Assembly: GCF_003990335.1 (NCBI RefSeq)
Contig: NZ_CP034683.1
Coordinates: forward strand, 2,521,001 to 2,585,000
Reading direction: 5' to 3'
DNA length: 64,000 bases
Source: Rheinheimera mangrovi
GTDB taxonomy: Bacteria; Pseudomonadota; Gammaproteobacteria; Enterobacterales; Alteromonadaceae
The notes under the pieces were generated by a model. It was given only the letters and a program-made list of their open reading frames with translations. It was not told where the DNA came from and made no database searches. Of the stretch, positions 54,627-64,000 are shown in pieces. Position 1 is the stretch's first letter. Each line of letters starts with the position of its first letter. Made by a program: the position numbers and the translations under genes.

Positions 54627-57239
54627 ATGAAGAAAGAATCAATCCACTACCATCCAGTTGCTGCCGCTATAAAAATCGCATTATGCGGCAGTTTATTATT
54701 CAGTACTTCATTATTGGCGCAGGAAACTCCTGACGCCGCAGAAAAAAAAGCCGAAGATGCATCAGTTGAAAAAATAGCTGTTATAGGTGCCCGCGGCGCA
54801 CCACGCTCCGTAGGTGATTCAGCCGTACCAGTAGACGTTATAGGTGGCGAAGAATTCTCAAAAACCGGCACCAGTGATATGGTCAGTTTAATGACCGCTG
54901 CAGTCCCTTCTTTTAACGTTAACGCTCAGCCTATCAACGACGCTTCAACATTAATTCGTCCTGCTAACTTACGTGGCCTGCCACCAGACAGCACTCTGAT
55001 CTTAGTGAACGGCAAAAGACGTCACCGTGCGGCAGTTATTACCTTCTTAGGTAGTGGTATATCAGACGGTTCACAAGGCCCGGATATTTCTGTTATCCCT
55101 TCCATTGCACTAAAACAAGTCGAGATATTACGAGATGGTGCTGCAGCGCAATACGGTTCTGACGCTATAGCAGGCGTGATTAACTTCCGTTTAAAAGACG
55201 CTGCTGAAGGTGGTTCTTTTGAAGTGAAAAGTGGTCAGCACTATGAAGGTGACGGTGATTTACGTCAGGTGTCAGGCAACATAGGTTTACCTTTCACTGA
55301 CAAAGGCTTTGCTAACATCAGTGGTGAGTTTAAACAAGCAGACCCAACCAGCCGTTCAGTTCAGCGTAGCGATGCTGCCGCTTCAACCGCCGCGGGCAAT
55401 CCATTCATTGAAAATCCTGCTCAGGTATGGGGTTCACCTGAATTTAAACGTGACGCCAAATTATTTGCCAATGTGGGTTTAGAAGTAGCCAAAAACAAAG
55501 AGTTTTATTTATTTACCAACTGGGCAGAACGTGATGTAGAAGGTGGTTTTTATTATCGCCATCCAACAAAGCGCAGCGGTGTTTATTCTAATGATGACGG
55601 AAAAAGCCTGTTGATTGGCAATCTGGATGAAAGTTTAGGCGATTGTCCTTCTATTTCAGCTATGACAGGCGATAACATTCGTGATCACGCAGCTATTATG
55701 GCTGATGTGGACGCACTGCCAGATCACTGTTTTACCTACTACGGTATGTTACCAGGTGGTTTTACCCCTAAATTTGGCGGTGTGGTGACTGATACCGCCA
55801 TTGCCTCTGGCGTTAAAGGCGAACTGGACTCTGGCTGGGCATTTGATGCCAGTATGTCTGTTGGTCGCAGTGAAGTTGAGTTTTATATCAATAACACTCT
55901 GAACCCTTCATTAGGCCCTGATACTCCGCGCTCCTTTAAACCAGGTAAATACGTACAACTGGAAAAAGCAGCCAACTTGGATTTCAACAAACCATTCGAT
56001 GTAGATGGTCTGCCTTACCCACTGAATGTGGCTGGTGGTGTTGAATACCGTGATGAAACATTCGAAATTTATGCCGGCGATGCAGCCTCTTTTGAAGTAG
56101 GCCCATTGGCGTCACAAGGTTTTGGCATAGGTTCAAACGGTTTCCCGGGCTTTAAGCCGGAAGACGCTGGCTCATTTAATCGTTATAGCTATGCGGCTTA
56201 CTCTGAATTGGGTGCTGAATTCAGTGACAACTTCCGTATGGACTTTGCACTGCGTTTTGAAGACTTTGAAGACTTTGGTGATACCACGAATGGCAAAATC
56301 ACTGCACGCTATCAGGCTACAGAAGAGATTGCCTTACGTGCCGCTGCCAGTACTGGTTTCCGCGCACCAACAGTAGGTCAAAGTCACGTGCGTAACGTGA
56401 CCACCTCATTCAGCCCTGCTGGTCTGGTTGATACTGCAACCCTACCACCAGATCACCCTATTTCGCTGCAAAAAGGTGGTAAGCCTTTAACTCCTGAAGA
56501 GTCGAAAAACTTCTCAGTAGGTACTGTGCTTGAAGTGAACGATTGGTACGTCACTTTGGATTATTTCCATATCAAAGTGGAAGACCGTATCAGTCAAACC
56601 TCGTCACTGGATCTGACAGACAAAGATATTGAAGCTCTGTTAGCTTTAGGCGTAAAAGATGCCAGCAGCTTTACCAGTGTGAAGTACTTCACCAACGACT
56701 TTGATACAACAACGCAAGGTTTAGACTTAGTTGCTAACTACGGATTTGATCTGTGGAACGGCCGCACTACCCTGGCTTTTGCTTATAACTGGACCGACAC
56801 TAATGTGGATCGCATCAGCGAATATCTGATCGATGGTGTGTTAAAAACCAACATCAGCGATGCGAAGAAAGAGCAGCTGGAACGAGGTTTACCCCGTGTT
56901 CGTGGTAGCTTTACTGTGAACCAGAACTATGGTGACTGGAAAGGTTATGTGCGTTTTAACCATTTTGGTTCCTTCTACGAAGATCACTTAGATAACGGTG
57001 TATTACTGGAATCTGATGGCGGTATCCCAATTGAAGTGGGTTCAGCTATAACTACAGACGTAGAAGTCAGCTATAGCGTAAATGACAGTTATGAAATCAG
57101 CGTAGGCGCTCAAAACGTATTTGACGCCTATCCTGATGAACATAAATGGCAAGGTATAGCAGGTTCTAAGTATCCGACTACAGCAGTTATGGGTATTAAC
57201 GGCGGTTTCTACTACGTCCGTCTGAACTATAGCTTCTGA
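54627..57239 (+). CDS. TonB-dependent outer-membrane receptor
   Basis: An 870-aa TonB-dependent receptor. A long signal peptide ends near SLLAQETPDA; the TonB box region is VEKIAVIGARGAPRS. The plug domain includes LRGLPPDSTLILVNGKRRHR and VEILRDGAAAQYGSDAIAGV, and a barrel of about 22 strands ends in NYSF, a terminal Phe as usual. The PPDSTLILVNGKRRHRAAV plug type occurs in receptors for complex or unknown substrates. I chose the ATG at 54627, 15 bp into the open frame, with AAGG upstream. A strong terminator follows. Confidence 0.93.
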   Translation: MKKESIHYHPVAAAIKIALCGSLLFSTSLLAQETPDAAEKKAEDASVEKIAVIGARGAPRSVGDSAVPVDVIGGEEFSKTGTSDMVSLMTAAVPSFNVNAQPINDASTLIRPANLRGLPPDSTLILVNGKRRHRAAVITFLGSGISDGSQGPDISVIPSIALKQVEILRDGAAAQYGSDAIAGVINFRLKDAAEGGSFEVKSGQHYEGDGDLRQVSGNIGLPFTDKGFANISGEFKQADPTSRSVQRSDAAASTAAGNPFIENPAQVWGSPEFKRDAKLFANVGLEVAKNKEFYLFTNWAERDVEGGFYYRHPTKRSGVYSNDDGKSLLIGNLDESLGDCPSISAMTGDNIRDHAAIMADVDALPDHCFTYYGMLPGGFTPKFGGVVTDTAIASGVKGELDSGWAFDASMSVGRSEVEFYINNTLNPSLGPDTPRSFKPGKYVQLEKAANLDFNKPFDVDGLPYPLNVAGGVEYRDETFEIYAGDAASFEVGPLASQGFGIGSNGFPGFKPEDAGSFNRYSYAAYSELGAEFSDNFRMDFALRFEDFEDFGDTTNGKITARYQATEEIALRAAASTGFRAPTVGQSHVRNVTTSFSPAGLVDTATLPPDHPISLQKGGKPLTPEESKNFSVGTVLEVNDWYVTLDYFHIKVEDRISQTSSLDLTDKDIEALLALGVKDASSFTSVKYFTNDFDTTTQGLDLVANYGFDLWNGRTTLAFAYNWTDTNVDRISEYLIDGVLKTNISDAKKEQLERGLPRVRGSFTVNQNYGDWKGYVRFNHFGSFYEDHLDNGVLLESDGGIPIEVGSAITTDVEVSYSVNDSYEISVGAQNVFDAYPDEHKWQGIAGSKYPTTAVMGINGGFYYVRLNYSF

Positions 57240-57258
57240 TCACTGTAGCTAAAACCAA

Positions 57259-57287
57259 AAGCCCGGTATAAACCGGGCTTTTGTATT
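57259..57287 (+). terminator. intrinsic terminator of the TonB-receptor gene
   Basis: AAGCCCGGT (57259-57267), loop ATAA, ACCGGGCTT (57272-57280), then TTGTATTT. Perfect 9-bp stem. Confidence 0.9.
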
Positions 57288-57342
57288 TGCAGATCTGGTA
57301 TGACCATGGCAAAGTGCTGACAGGTTTGGCCAGAAAAGATCA

Positions 57343-58236
57343 ATGATGGACTTAATACCCTGGAGTTACTCTACCGGGCACGGTTTTACATTACGTGGAT
57401 TTTATACTGTCCCTACAGGTAAAGCTGTACTGCATATTCTGCATGGAAATGGTTATTGCAGCAGAATGTACCAACCCTTTTTAGCTCAGTTGCTGCCCTA
57501 CTTTGACCTGTTTTTATCTGATGCCCAAGGCCATGGCGACAGTGACCACGGCGGAACTTTTGTCGGTTGGAACCAAAGTGCAGATTTGGCAATGGAGGCT
57601 TGGCATGCTCATAAACACTTATTTGCGACTGTACCTTGTTATGGTGTGGGTCACAGTTTTGGTGGCGTGTTAACAGCACTGATCAACAGCAAAACCAATA
57701 GCCCTTTTAATGCCGTTGTGTTACTTGACCCTGTTTTATTTACACCAGGAATGTTGACCTTGATGCAGGCTTTGGACTGGCTGGGTTTATATAAAAAAAA
57801 TCCTATGGCCAAAAAAGCCTTAAACCGCCGCCAGCACTGGCCTGATAAAGATTCAGCTTACCGTTACTTGCATCAAAGGGGGATGTTTAAAAACTGGCAG
57901 GACGACGCACTGGCAAGCTATATCGATCATGCATTGCATCACAGCAATCAGGGGTTGATGCTCAAATGCAAAGCTGAGCGCGAAGCTGAGATCTTTGCAT
58001 CTTACCCAAAACAACTCTGGAAACAGCTCAGACAGAATTGCAACGCTGTTTTACTAATCTACGGTAACAAGACCTATCCCTTTGTCAGTAAATCGGCAGA
58101 AAAATGGCGTAAGTTAAATCCTTCAGTTCAGTTGCAAAAAGTCACAGGTGGACATTGTTTTATGCAGGAAAGTCCAAATGAAAGTGCCGATCTGGTCCGA
58201 CAGTTCCTGCAACAACAAGCAAATCATAAAATATGA
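57343..58236 (+). CDS. alpha/beta hydrolase (serine aminopeptidase S33-like)
   Basis: A 297-aa alpha/beta-hydrolase without a signal peptide, so likely cytosolic. The early HILHGNGYCSRMY gives the oxyanion region, LSDAQGHGDSDHGG a typical strand-5 loop, GVGHSFGGVL the nucleophile elbow, and VTGGHCFMQE the His. A central cap domain of Lys/Arg-rich helices (KKNPMAKKALNRRQHW) is present. It may act on acyl esters or peptides. The start is in doubt by one Met (MMDLIPW). It lies between the receptor and the lipoprotein. Confidence 0.85.
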   Translation: MMDLIPWSYSTGHGFTLRGFYTVPTGKAVLHILHGNGYCSRMYQPFLAQLLPYFDLFLSDAQGHGDSDHGGTFVGWNQSADLAMEAWHAHKHLFATVPCYGVGHSFGGVLTALINSKTNSPFNAVVLLDPVLFTPGMLTLMQALDWLGLYKKNPMAKKALNRRQHWPDKDSAYRYLHQRGMFKNWQDDALASYIDHALHHSNQGLMLKCKAEREAEIFASYPKQLWKQLRQNCNAVLLIYGNKTYPFVSKSAEKWRKLNPSVQLQKVTGGHCFMQESPNESADLVRQFLQQQANHKI

Positions 58237-58311
58237 CAATTTTTAATCAGCAATACCATTCGACTGTCTGTACAGTTGCTTTATAATGGCGCCAATTTTC
58301 TCCGGATCCAA

Positions 58312-59424
58312 ATGAATATGAAGCAAAGTTTTATTTTAAGCGCTTTAGTCTTGGCTTTGGCTGGTTGTAGCCAGTTACCAGAGCAAGCGCCAGCACCGGT
58401 CAGTGAGGTCAGTCAGCCTGTGGTAACAGTTGAACCTGAACTCGTCGAAAATGAAGTTTTAAATGACAACGTGGCTCAGGCTCAGGCCACTGATTTTGGT
58501 CATATTTTTATCGACAGAGACATGAGTTTTACTGGTACTTTGCCTTGTGAAGGCTGCGCGGGCGTAAAGTATCACGTGAATTTGTTTCAGGATGGTAAAT
58601 TTGAAGCTCGTCAGGAGTTTATTGACCAGCATGAAGTAAACCTTGTCAAGGGGACCTGGTTGTTGGAAGGTCGGGTTATCCACCTGATGTCACAGCAAAC
58701 TAAGATTCCGTCATTTCAGTTTGTCAGCAACAACAAAGTAGTGTTGCTGGATGAAGCCGGTAAACCCGTGGTGTCGAAAGATAACTATGAGTTAGTTCGC
58801 TTAAACAATTTCACTAAACTGGATACCAGCATGCAGATGTTAGGTATGTATCAGGTCATTGACAATAATGCGGTTTTTACCTCGTGCAACAATGGTGAGA
58901 AATCAACTATTGCCATGACTCAACATCATATTCCTATGCTGCGTAGCTATCAGACAGACAAGAATCTGAACGGCAAAGCTGTAATAGCCACTATGATTGC
59001 GCGCCAAAGTCCAAAAGAAGACAAGATGCTGTTTGTTGAAAAGTTTGAACAGTTTTGGCCTGGCGCAACCTGTCCTGACATCATGAACATTGCTAAGGTG
59101 CAAGGAATTGTTTGGCGTGTAGAACGAGTAAAGTTTATCCAGGTGCCACAGCAGTACAACTTACGTATGCTGTTTAACGACAATGCTAAGTTGTACGGGT
59201 TCTCAGGTTGTAACGTATTTAACGCCAGCTACAGCCAAAGCTCTAACTTGTTGAAAGTTAACCCTTTAGTCAGTACTAAAAAGTATTGTGCTCAAAGTAA
59301 CTACTATGAATCAAACTTTACTCAGCACTTACAAATGGCTGATCGTATAGAGTTAAACGGCGATAAGTTACAGTTATTCCACAACAATGAAGTAGTTGTG
59401 GAAATGAAACCTGCTTTAAATTAA
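58312..59424 (+). CDS. NlpE-like/META-domain lipoprotein
   Basis: A 370-aa envelope lipoprotein: signal peptide with lipobox LAGC (Cys near residue 20), then a Pro/Glu/Val linker. An NlpE N-terminal-like domain (TGTLPCEGCAGVKYHVNLFQ) follows, and near the C-terminus a META/HslJ-like domain (LYGFSGCNVFNASYSQ to STKKYC). NlpE signals envelope stress via Cpx in E. coli, but this protein is longer and of different build, so the role is inferred loosely. I chose the ATG at 58312; one at 58318 is as good. A stem-loop follows. Confidence 0.82.
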   Translation: MNMKQSFILSALVLALAGCSQLPEQAPAPVSEVSQPVVTVEPELVENEVLNDNVAQAQATDFGHIFIDRDMSFTGTLPCEGCAGVKYHVNLFQDGKFEARQEFIDQHEVNLVKGTWLLEGRVIHLMSQQTKIPSFQFVSNNKVVLLDEAGKPVVSKDNYELVRLNNFTKLDTSMQMLGMYQVIDNNAVFTSCNNGEKSTIAMTQHHIPMLRSYQTDKNLNGKAVIATMIARQSPKEDKMLFVEKFEQFWPGATCPDIMNIAKVQGIVWRVERVKFIQVPQQYNLRMLFNDNAKLYGFSGCNVFNASYSQSSNLLKVNPLVSTKKYCAQSNYYESNFTQHLQMADRIELNGDKLQLFHNNEVVVEMKPALN

Positions 59425-59435
59425 TACTGCTTGCG

Positions 59436-59475
59436 CCTTTGTGATGTCGCTTGATGTCACAAAGGCTCTGTTTTT
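59436..59475 (+). terminator. terminator-like stem after the lipoprotein gene
   Basis: CCTTTGTGA (59436-59444), 12-nt loop, TCACAAAGG (59457-59465), CTCTG, TTTTT. A perfect 9-bp stem 11 bp after the stop, though the T tract begins 5 bp late. It overlaps the 3' end of the converging small gene. Confidence 0.65.
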
Positions 59476-59729
59476 GTTGTATTTTCTACTTCTCCTAATG
59501 CTTGCTGATTTCTGTCTGTGTCCAACCGTATTGCGAATTCACAATGGTCCAGCTGTAGCCAGAATAGTCTGTTGATCAACAATCTCCGTTGCCTCCATTG
59601 CCCATTTCTAAAATTCAGACCGGCTCTTGCACTTAAAGTTAAACTCGGATTACCACCGAGTATGGCGTTTAGTAAGCGACTTAAGGCGATAAATACATTG
59701 TTGCTGTAGTTGCGTAGTTTGCCTGACAT
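59457..59729 (-). CDS. small conserved-looking protein of unknown function
   Basis: A 90-aa product I recognise only by pattern: MSGKLRNYSNNVFIALSRLL, then NAILGGNPSLTLSARAGLNF and a C-terminal LDHCEFAIR. A similar NAxLGGxPxxTLSARxG...DHC pattern occurs in small uncharacterised proteins of other proteobacteria, as far as I recall; no function is known. I chose the ATG at 59729 with AAGG 7 bp upstream over one at 59777. It is convergent with the lipoprotein gene and lies downstream of the rRNA operon on the same strand, beyond the hairpin array. Confidence 0.65.
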   Translation of the reverse strand: MSGKLRNYSNNVFIALSRLLNAILGGNPSLTLSARAGLNFRNGQWRQRRLLINRLFWLQLDHCEFAIRLDTDRNQQALGEVENTTKTEPL

Positions 59730-59802
59730 CAGTTGCCTTAAGATTTTATATTTGTTTGAATTTGAGTACTTTTGCATAAATCTAAGTAGGCTGCAATCGC
59801 CT

Positions 59803-59827
59803 GTTGGGGCGTCCCTTGTGGGCGCCC
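59803..59827. repeat. REP-like hairpin
   Basis: TGTTGGGGCG, CCC, loop TTGT, GGG, CGCCC: GGGCG (59807-59811) pairs with CGCCC (59823-59827) and CCC with GGG. It shares TGTTGGGGC and CTTGT with the elements at 5407-5475. A partial GGCGTCTTGTCC (59908-59919) may be a relic of another. Confidence 0.65.
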
Positions 59828-59866
59828 GTTTGGAATTTTAAGAGCGGTAAGGTGTTGAATTCGGGG

Positions 59867-59879
59867 GGCGGTGAAGTAC
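59867..59879 (-). repeat. 5S 3'-end-like tag (third, most distal)
   Basis: GGCGGTGAAGTAC on the plus strand, one mismatch from the 3' end of the 5S gene (GGCGGTGAACTAC at 60270-60282). It lies beyond the two full hairpin units and has no hairpin set of the same layout beside it. Confidence 0.5.
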
Positions 59880-59923
59880 TTTAGTGCGGGCAATGAGGCG
59901 GCAGCAGGGCGTCTTGTCCGGCT

Positions 59924-60016
59924 AGCGGTGAACTACAGTGCTCGACCCATCCTGGGCCTCGTCGCTTCGCGACCCGCTGAAGCGGTCCCAAACTGCTCCC
60001 GGCAGTTTGGTCGCAG
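59924..60016 (-). repeat. 5S-tag plus four-hairpin unit A
   Basis: In plus-strand order: tag AGCGGTGAACTAC (59924-59936), then TGCTC. Hairpins follow: CCCA/TGGG (59946-59956), GTCGC/GCGAC (59961-59973), CCGC/GCGG (59974-59985) and CCAAACTGC/GCAGTTTGG (59988-60010), then TCGCA. Unit B at 60081 has the same order and spacing with different arm sequences. The rRNA-sense transcript runs on the minus strand. Confidence 0.7.
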
Positions 60017-60026
60017 AGCTCAATGC

Positions 60027-60077
60027 GTGAAACAGGCGTGACGCAAAACTGTTTGCGTCCCGAATTCCCTGTTTCAC
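60027..60077. repeat. nested hairpin between units A and B
   Basis: Outer arms GTGAAACAGG (60027-60036) and CCTGTTTCAC (60068-60077) are a perfect 10-bp inverted repeat. Inside, GACGCAAA (60040-60047) pairs with TTTGCGTC (60052-60059). It joins the two hairpin units. Confidence 0.75.
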
Positions 60078-60080
60078 CCT

Positions 60081-60175
60081 GGCGGTGAACTACGTTGCTC
60101 ACCCCGTCCGTGGGGTTCGTCCCTGCGGGACCCGCCGTTGGCGGTCCAAAAACGTTCCGGACGTTTTTGTCGCAT
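60081..60175 (-). repeat. 5S-tag plus four-hairpin unit B
   Basis: Tag GGCGGTGAACTAC (60081-60093), then TGCTC. Hairpins follow: ACCCC/GGGGT (60101-60116), GTCCC/GGGAC (60119-60131), CCGCC/GGCGG (60132-60144) and CAAAAACGT/ACGTTTTTG (60147-60169), then TCGCA. Every arm pair differs from unit A yet pairs fully; linkers such as TC between hairpins 3 and 4 are the same. Confidence 0.7.
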
Positions 60176-60220
60176 GGGGAATGCCCTGCTCGAATGGTCC
60201 ACCACTAAATTCGCATAAAG

Positions 60221-60250
60221 CAAAAAGGCCCAGTCGTTAGACTGGGCCTT
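60221..60250 (-). terminator. intrinsic terminator of the rRNA operon
   Basis: On the minus strand AAGGCCCAGTC, loop TAAC, GACTGGGCCTT, then TTTG: an 11-bp perfect stem with T tract, 15 bp after the 5S gene. Confidence 0.95.
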
Positions 60251-60265
60251 CTGGCTTAATTGGGA

Positions 60266-60382
60266 GCCTGGCGGTGAACTACTCTCGCATGGCATCTGCC
60301 ACACTACCATCGTCGCGGCTGCGTTTCACTTCTGAGTTCGGAATGGAGTCAGGTGGTTCCACAGCGCTATTGCCACCAGGCA
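60266..60382 (-). rRNA. rrf: 5S ribosomal RNA
   Basis: About 117 nt. The 5' end reads TGCCTGGTGGCAATAGCG and the 3' end GAGAGTAGTTCACCGCCAGG, with the conserved CCGAACTCAGAAGTGAAACG in the middle. The terminal stem TGCCTGG/CCAGG pairs. Ends are set by comparison with the E. coli 5S gene as remembered; a base or two of uncertainty remains. It is the last RNA of the operon. Confidence 0.95.
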
Positions 60383-60456
60383 AAAACTGTTTTTATGTCT
60401 TTAACAAGCAAACCGATAGAATTCTTTATCACACCAACAAACACCTTGGGCGTTGT

Positions 60457-63338
<2,882 letters not shown>

Positions 63339-63424
63339 ATACAACCCCAAAATGTCTGAAGTTATAGGTGTGATAAGGTTCACAAATAAATTGTTTTACC
63401 TTGTTTCTTTCTATCAGCTTGCCA

Positions 63425-63439
63425 ATTTGTTAAAGAGCA
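63425..63439 (-). promoter_or_regulatory. boxA-like antitermination element upstream of 23S
   Basis: TGCTCTTTAACAAAT on the minus strand, in the spacer between tRNA-Ala and 23S. This matches the boxA recognised by NusB/S10 in rRNA antitermination. Confidence 0.8.
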
Positions 63440-63522
63440 CTTCGAGCATAAAGCTCAAAAAGAACAATTCTTTCAAAGAATGGTTGTTTTTGAGTTTTCA
63501 AACAGTAATCCTTCACAAGGAA

Positions 63523-63598
63523 TGGTGGAGTTAAGCGGGATCGAACCGCTGACCTCCTGCGTGCAAGGCAGGCGCTCTCCCAGCTGAGCTATAACCCC
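63523..63598 (-). tRNA. alaT: tRNA-Ala (anticodon TGC)
   Basis: 76 nt including an encoded CCA. Acceptor GGGGTTA pairs with TAACTCC (one G-T), the D arm is GCTCAGCTGGGAGAGC, the anticodon loop CTTGCAC gives TGC, and the T arm is GCGGTTCGATCCCGC. It lies in the 16S-23S spacer with tRNA-Ile, the classic arrangement. Confidence 0.97.
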
Positions 63599-63642
63599 AA
63601 TCTACATTGGTTCATTCGTTGTCAAGCTGACTTGCAGCGAAT

Positions 63643-63719
<77 letters not shown>

Positions 63720-63926
63720 GCTCTAACTTGTCTGTTTGCCTTATCGCTTCGTTGCAACCATCGCTCACTCAGTCATGTACTTTTCGTACACTCCTTCATT
63801 CGCTCAGGCTACGCTTTGCGCTAAACCAAACATCCTGCGTTACCCTCGCGGATACCGCTTTTACTGTTTGCTCTACGTATCAATCAATCATCTGTGTGGA
63901 CACTACACGAACTAGTCTGCTTTAGG

Positions 63927-64000
<74 letters not shown>

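Noticed and set aside
59518..59709. Plus-strand 63-codon frame opposite the small 90-aa gene
   Set aside because: The minus-strand frame has a ribosome binding site and a protein-like pattern; this one has neither.
60074..60310. Open frames across the 5S gene and the hairpin array
   Set aside because: They read through the 5S gene, the terminator and GC-rich hairpins; composition is not protein-like.

Overview
The window is chromosomal DNA of a gammaproteobacterium of the Alteromonadales/Chromatiales type. Gene content and order resemble Rheinheimera and Shewanella: yceD-rpmF-plsX-fabHDG, a LiuR-controlled leucine/isoleucine/valine degradation locus, many secreted hydrolases and peptidases, and a TonB-dependent receptor. 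This placement is inferred from protein character and gene order, not from a database search. No transposase, integrase, phage gene or CRISPR array was seen.

Layout. 1-4.5 kb (minus): fatty-acid and phospholipid initiation genes (yceD, rpmF, plsX, fabH, fabD, fabG). 4.6-11 kb: maf/yceF, a HAD phosphatase, rluC, and a divergent rne with a long leader and a repeat-rich C-terminal scaffold. 11-22.7 kb: accessory region with three secreted hydrolases beside a CadC-like regulator, an NTF2-like protein, a flavodoxin plus EamA transporter pair, a broken acetyltransferase, a BON lipoprotein gene with an in-frame stop, an exported amidase and PldA. 23-30.6 kb: small housekeeping and hypothetical genes (two GFA proteins, PhzF, DUF1456, NYN, YjdM, DUF4153, NodB deacetylase, fatty-acid hydroxylase, GNAT). 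30.7-47.6 kb: two divergent branched-chain amino-acid catabolic operons. On the minus strand are thiolase, mmsA, acyl-CoA dehydrogenase, enoyl-CoA hydratase, 3-hydroxyisobutyryl-CoA hydrolase, mmsB and an SDR (Ile/Val). On the plus strand are liuR, liuA-E and a two-subunit CoA-transferase (Leu). Two LiuR-like operators lie between them. 47.6-59.7 kb: AraC/GlxA-type regulator, an unlisted 56-aa membrane protein, glutathione peroxidase, D-lactate dehydrogenase, DPP IV, a TonB receptor, an alpha/beta hydrolase, an NlpE/META lipoprotein and a small conserved-looking gene. 59.8-64 kb (minus): an rRNA operon (16S 3' end, tRNA-Ile, tRNA-Ala, 23S, 5S) followed by a terminator and a hairpin-rich repeat array.

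How the genes work together. The two catabolic operons turn Leu, Ile and Val acyl-CoA intermediates into acetyl-CoA, acetoacetate and propionyl-CoA, with LiuR as the likely common repressor. The front operon makes fatty-acid and phospholipid precursors and ribosomal protein L32. RluC and RNase E act on rRNA and mRNA.

The most unusual signals are non-coding. Downstream of the 5S gene, two units each carry a 5S-3'-end-like tag plus four consecutive hairpins whose arms differ in sequence but keep pairing. A second family of about 110-125 bp sits directly upstream of maf and mmsA. REP-like hairpins with a CTTGT loop occur at two loci. Inverted repeats overlap the translation start regions of two accessory genes.
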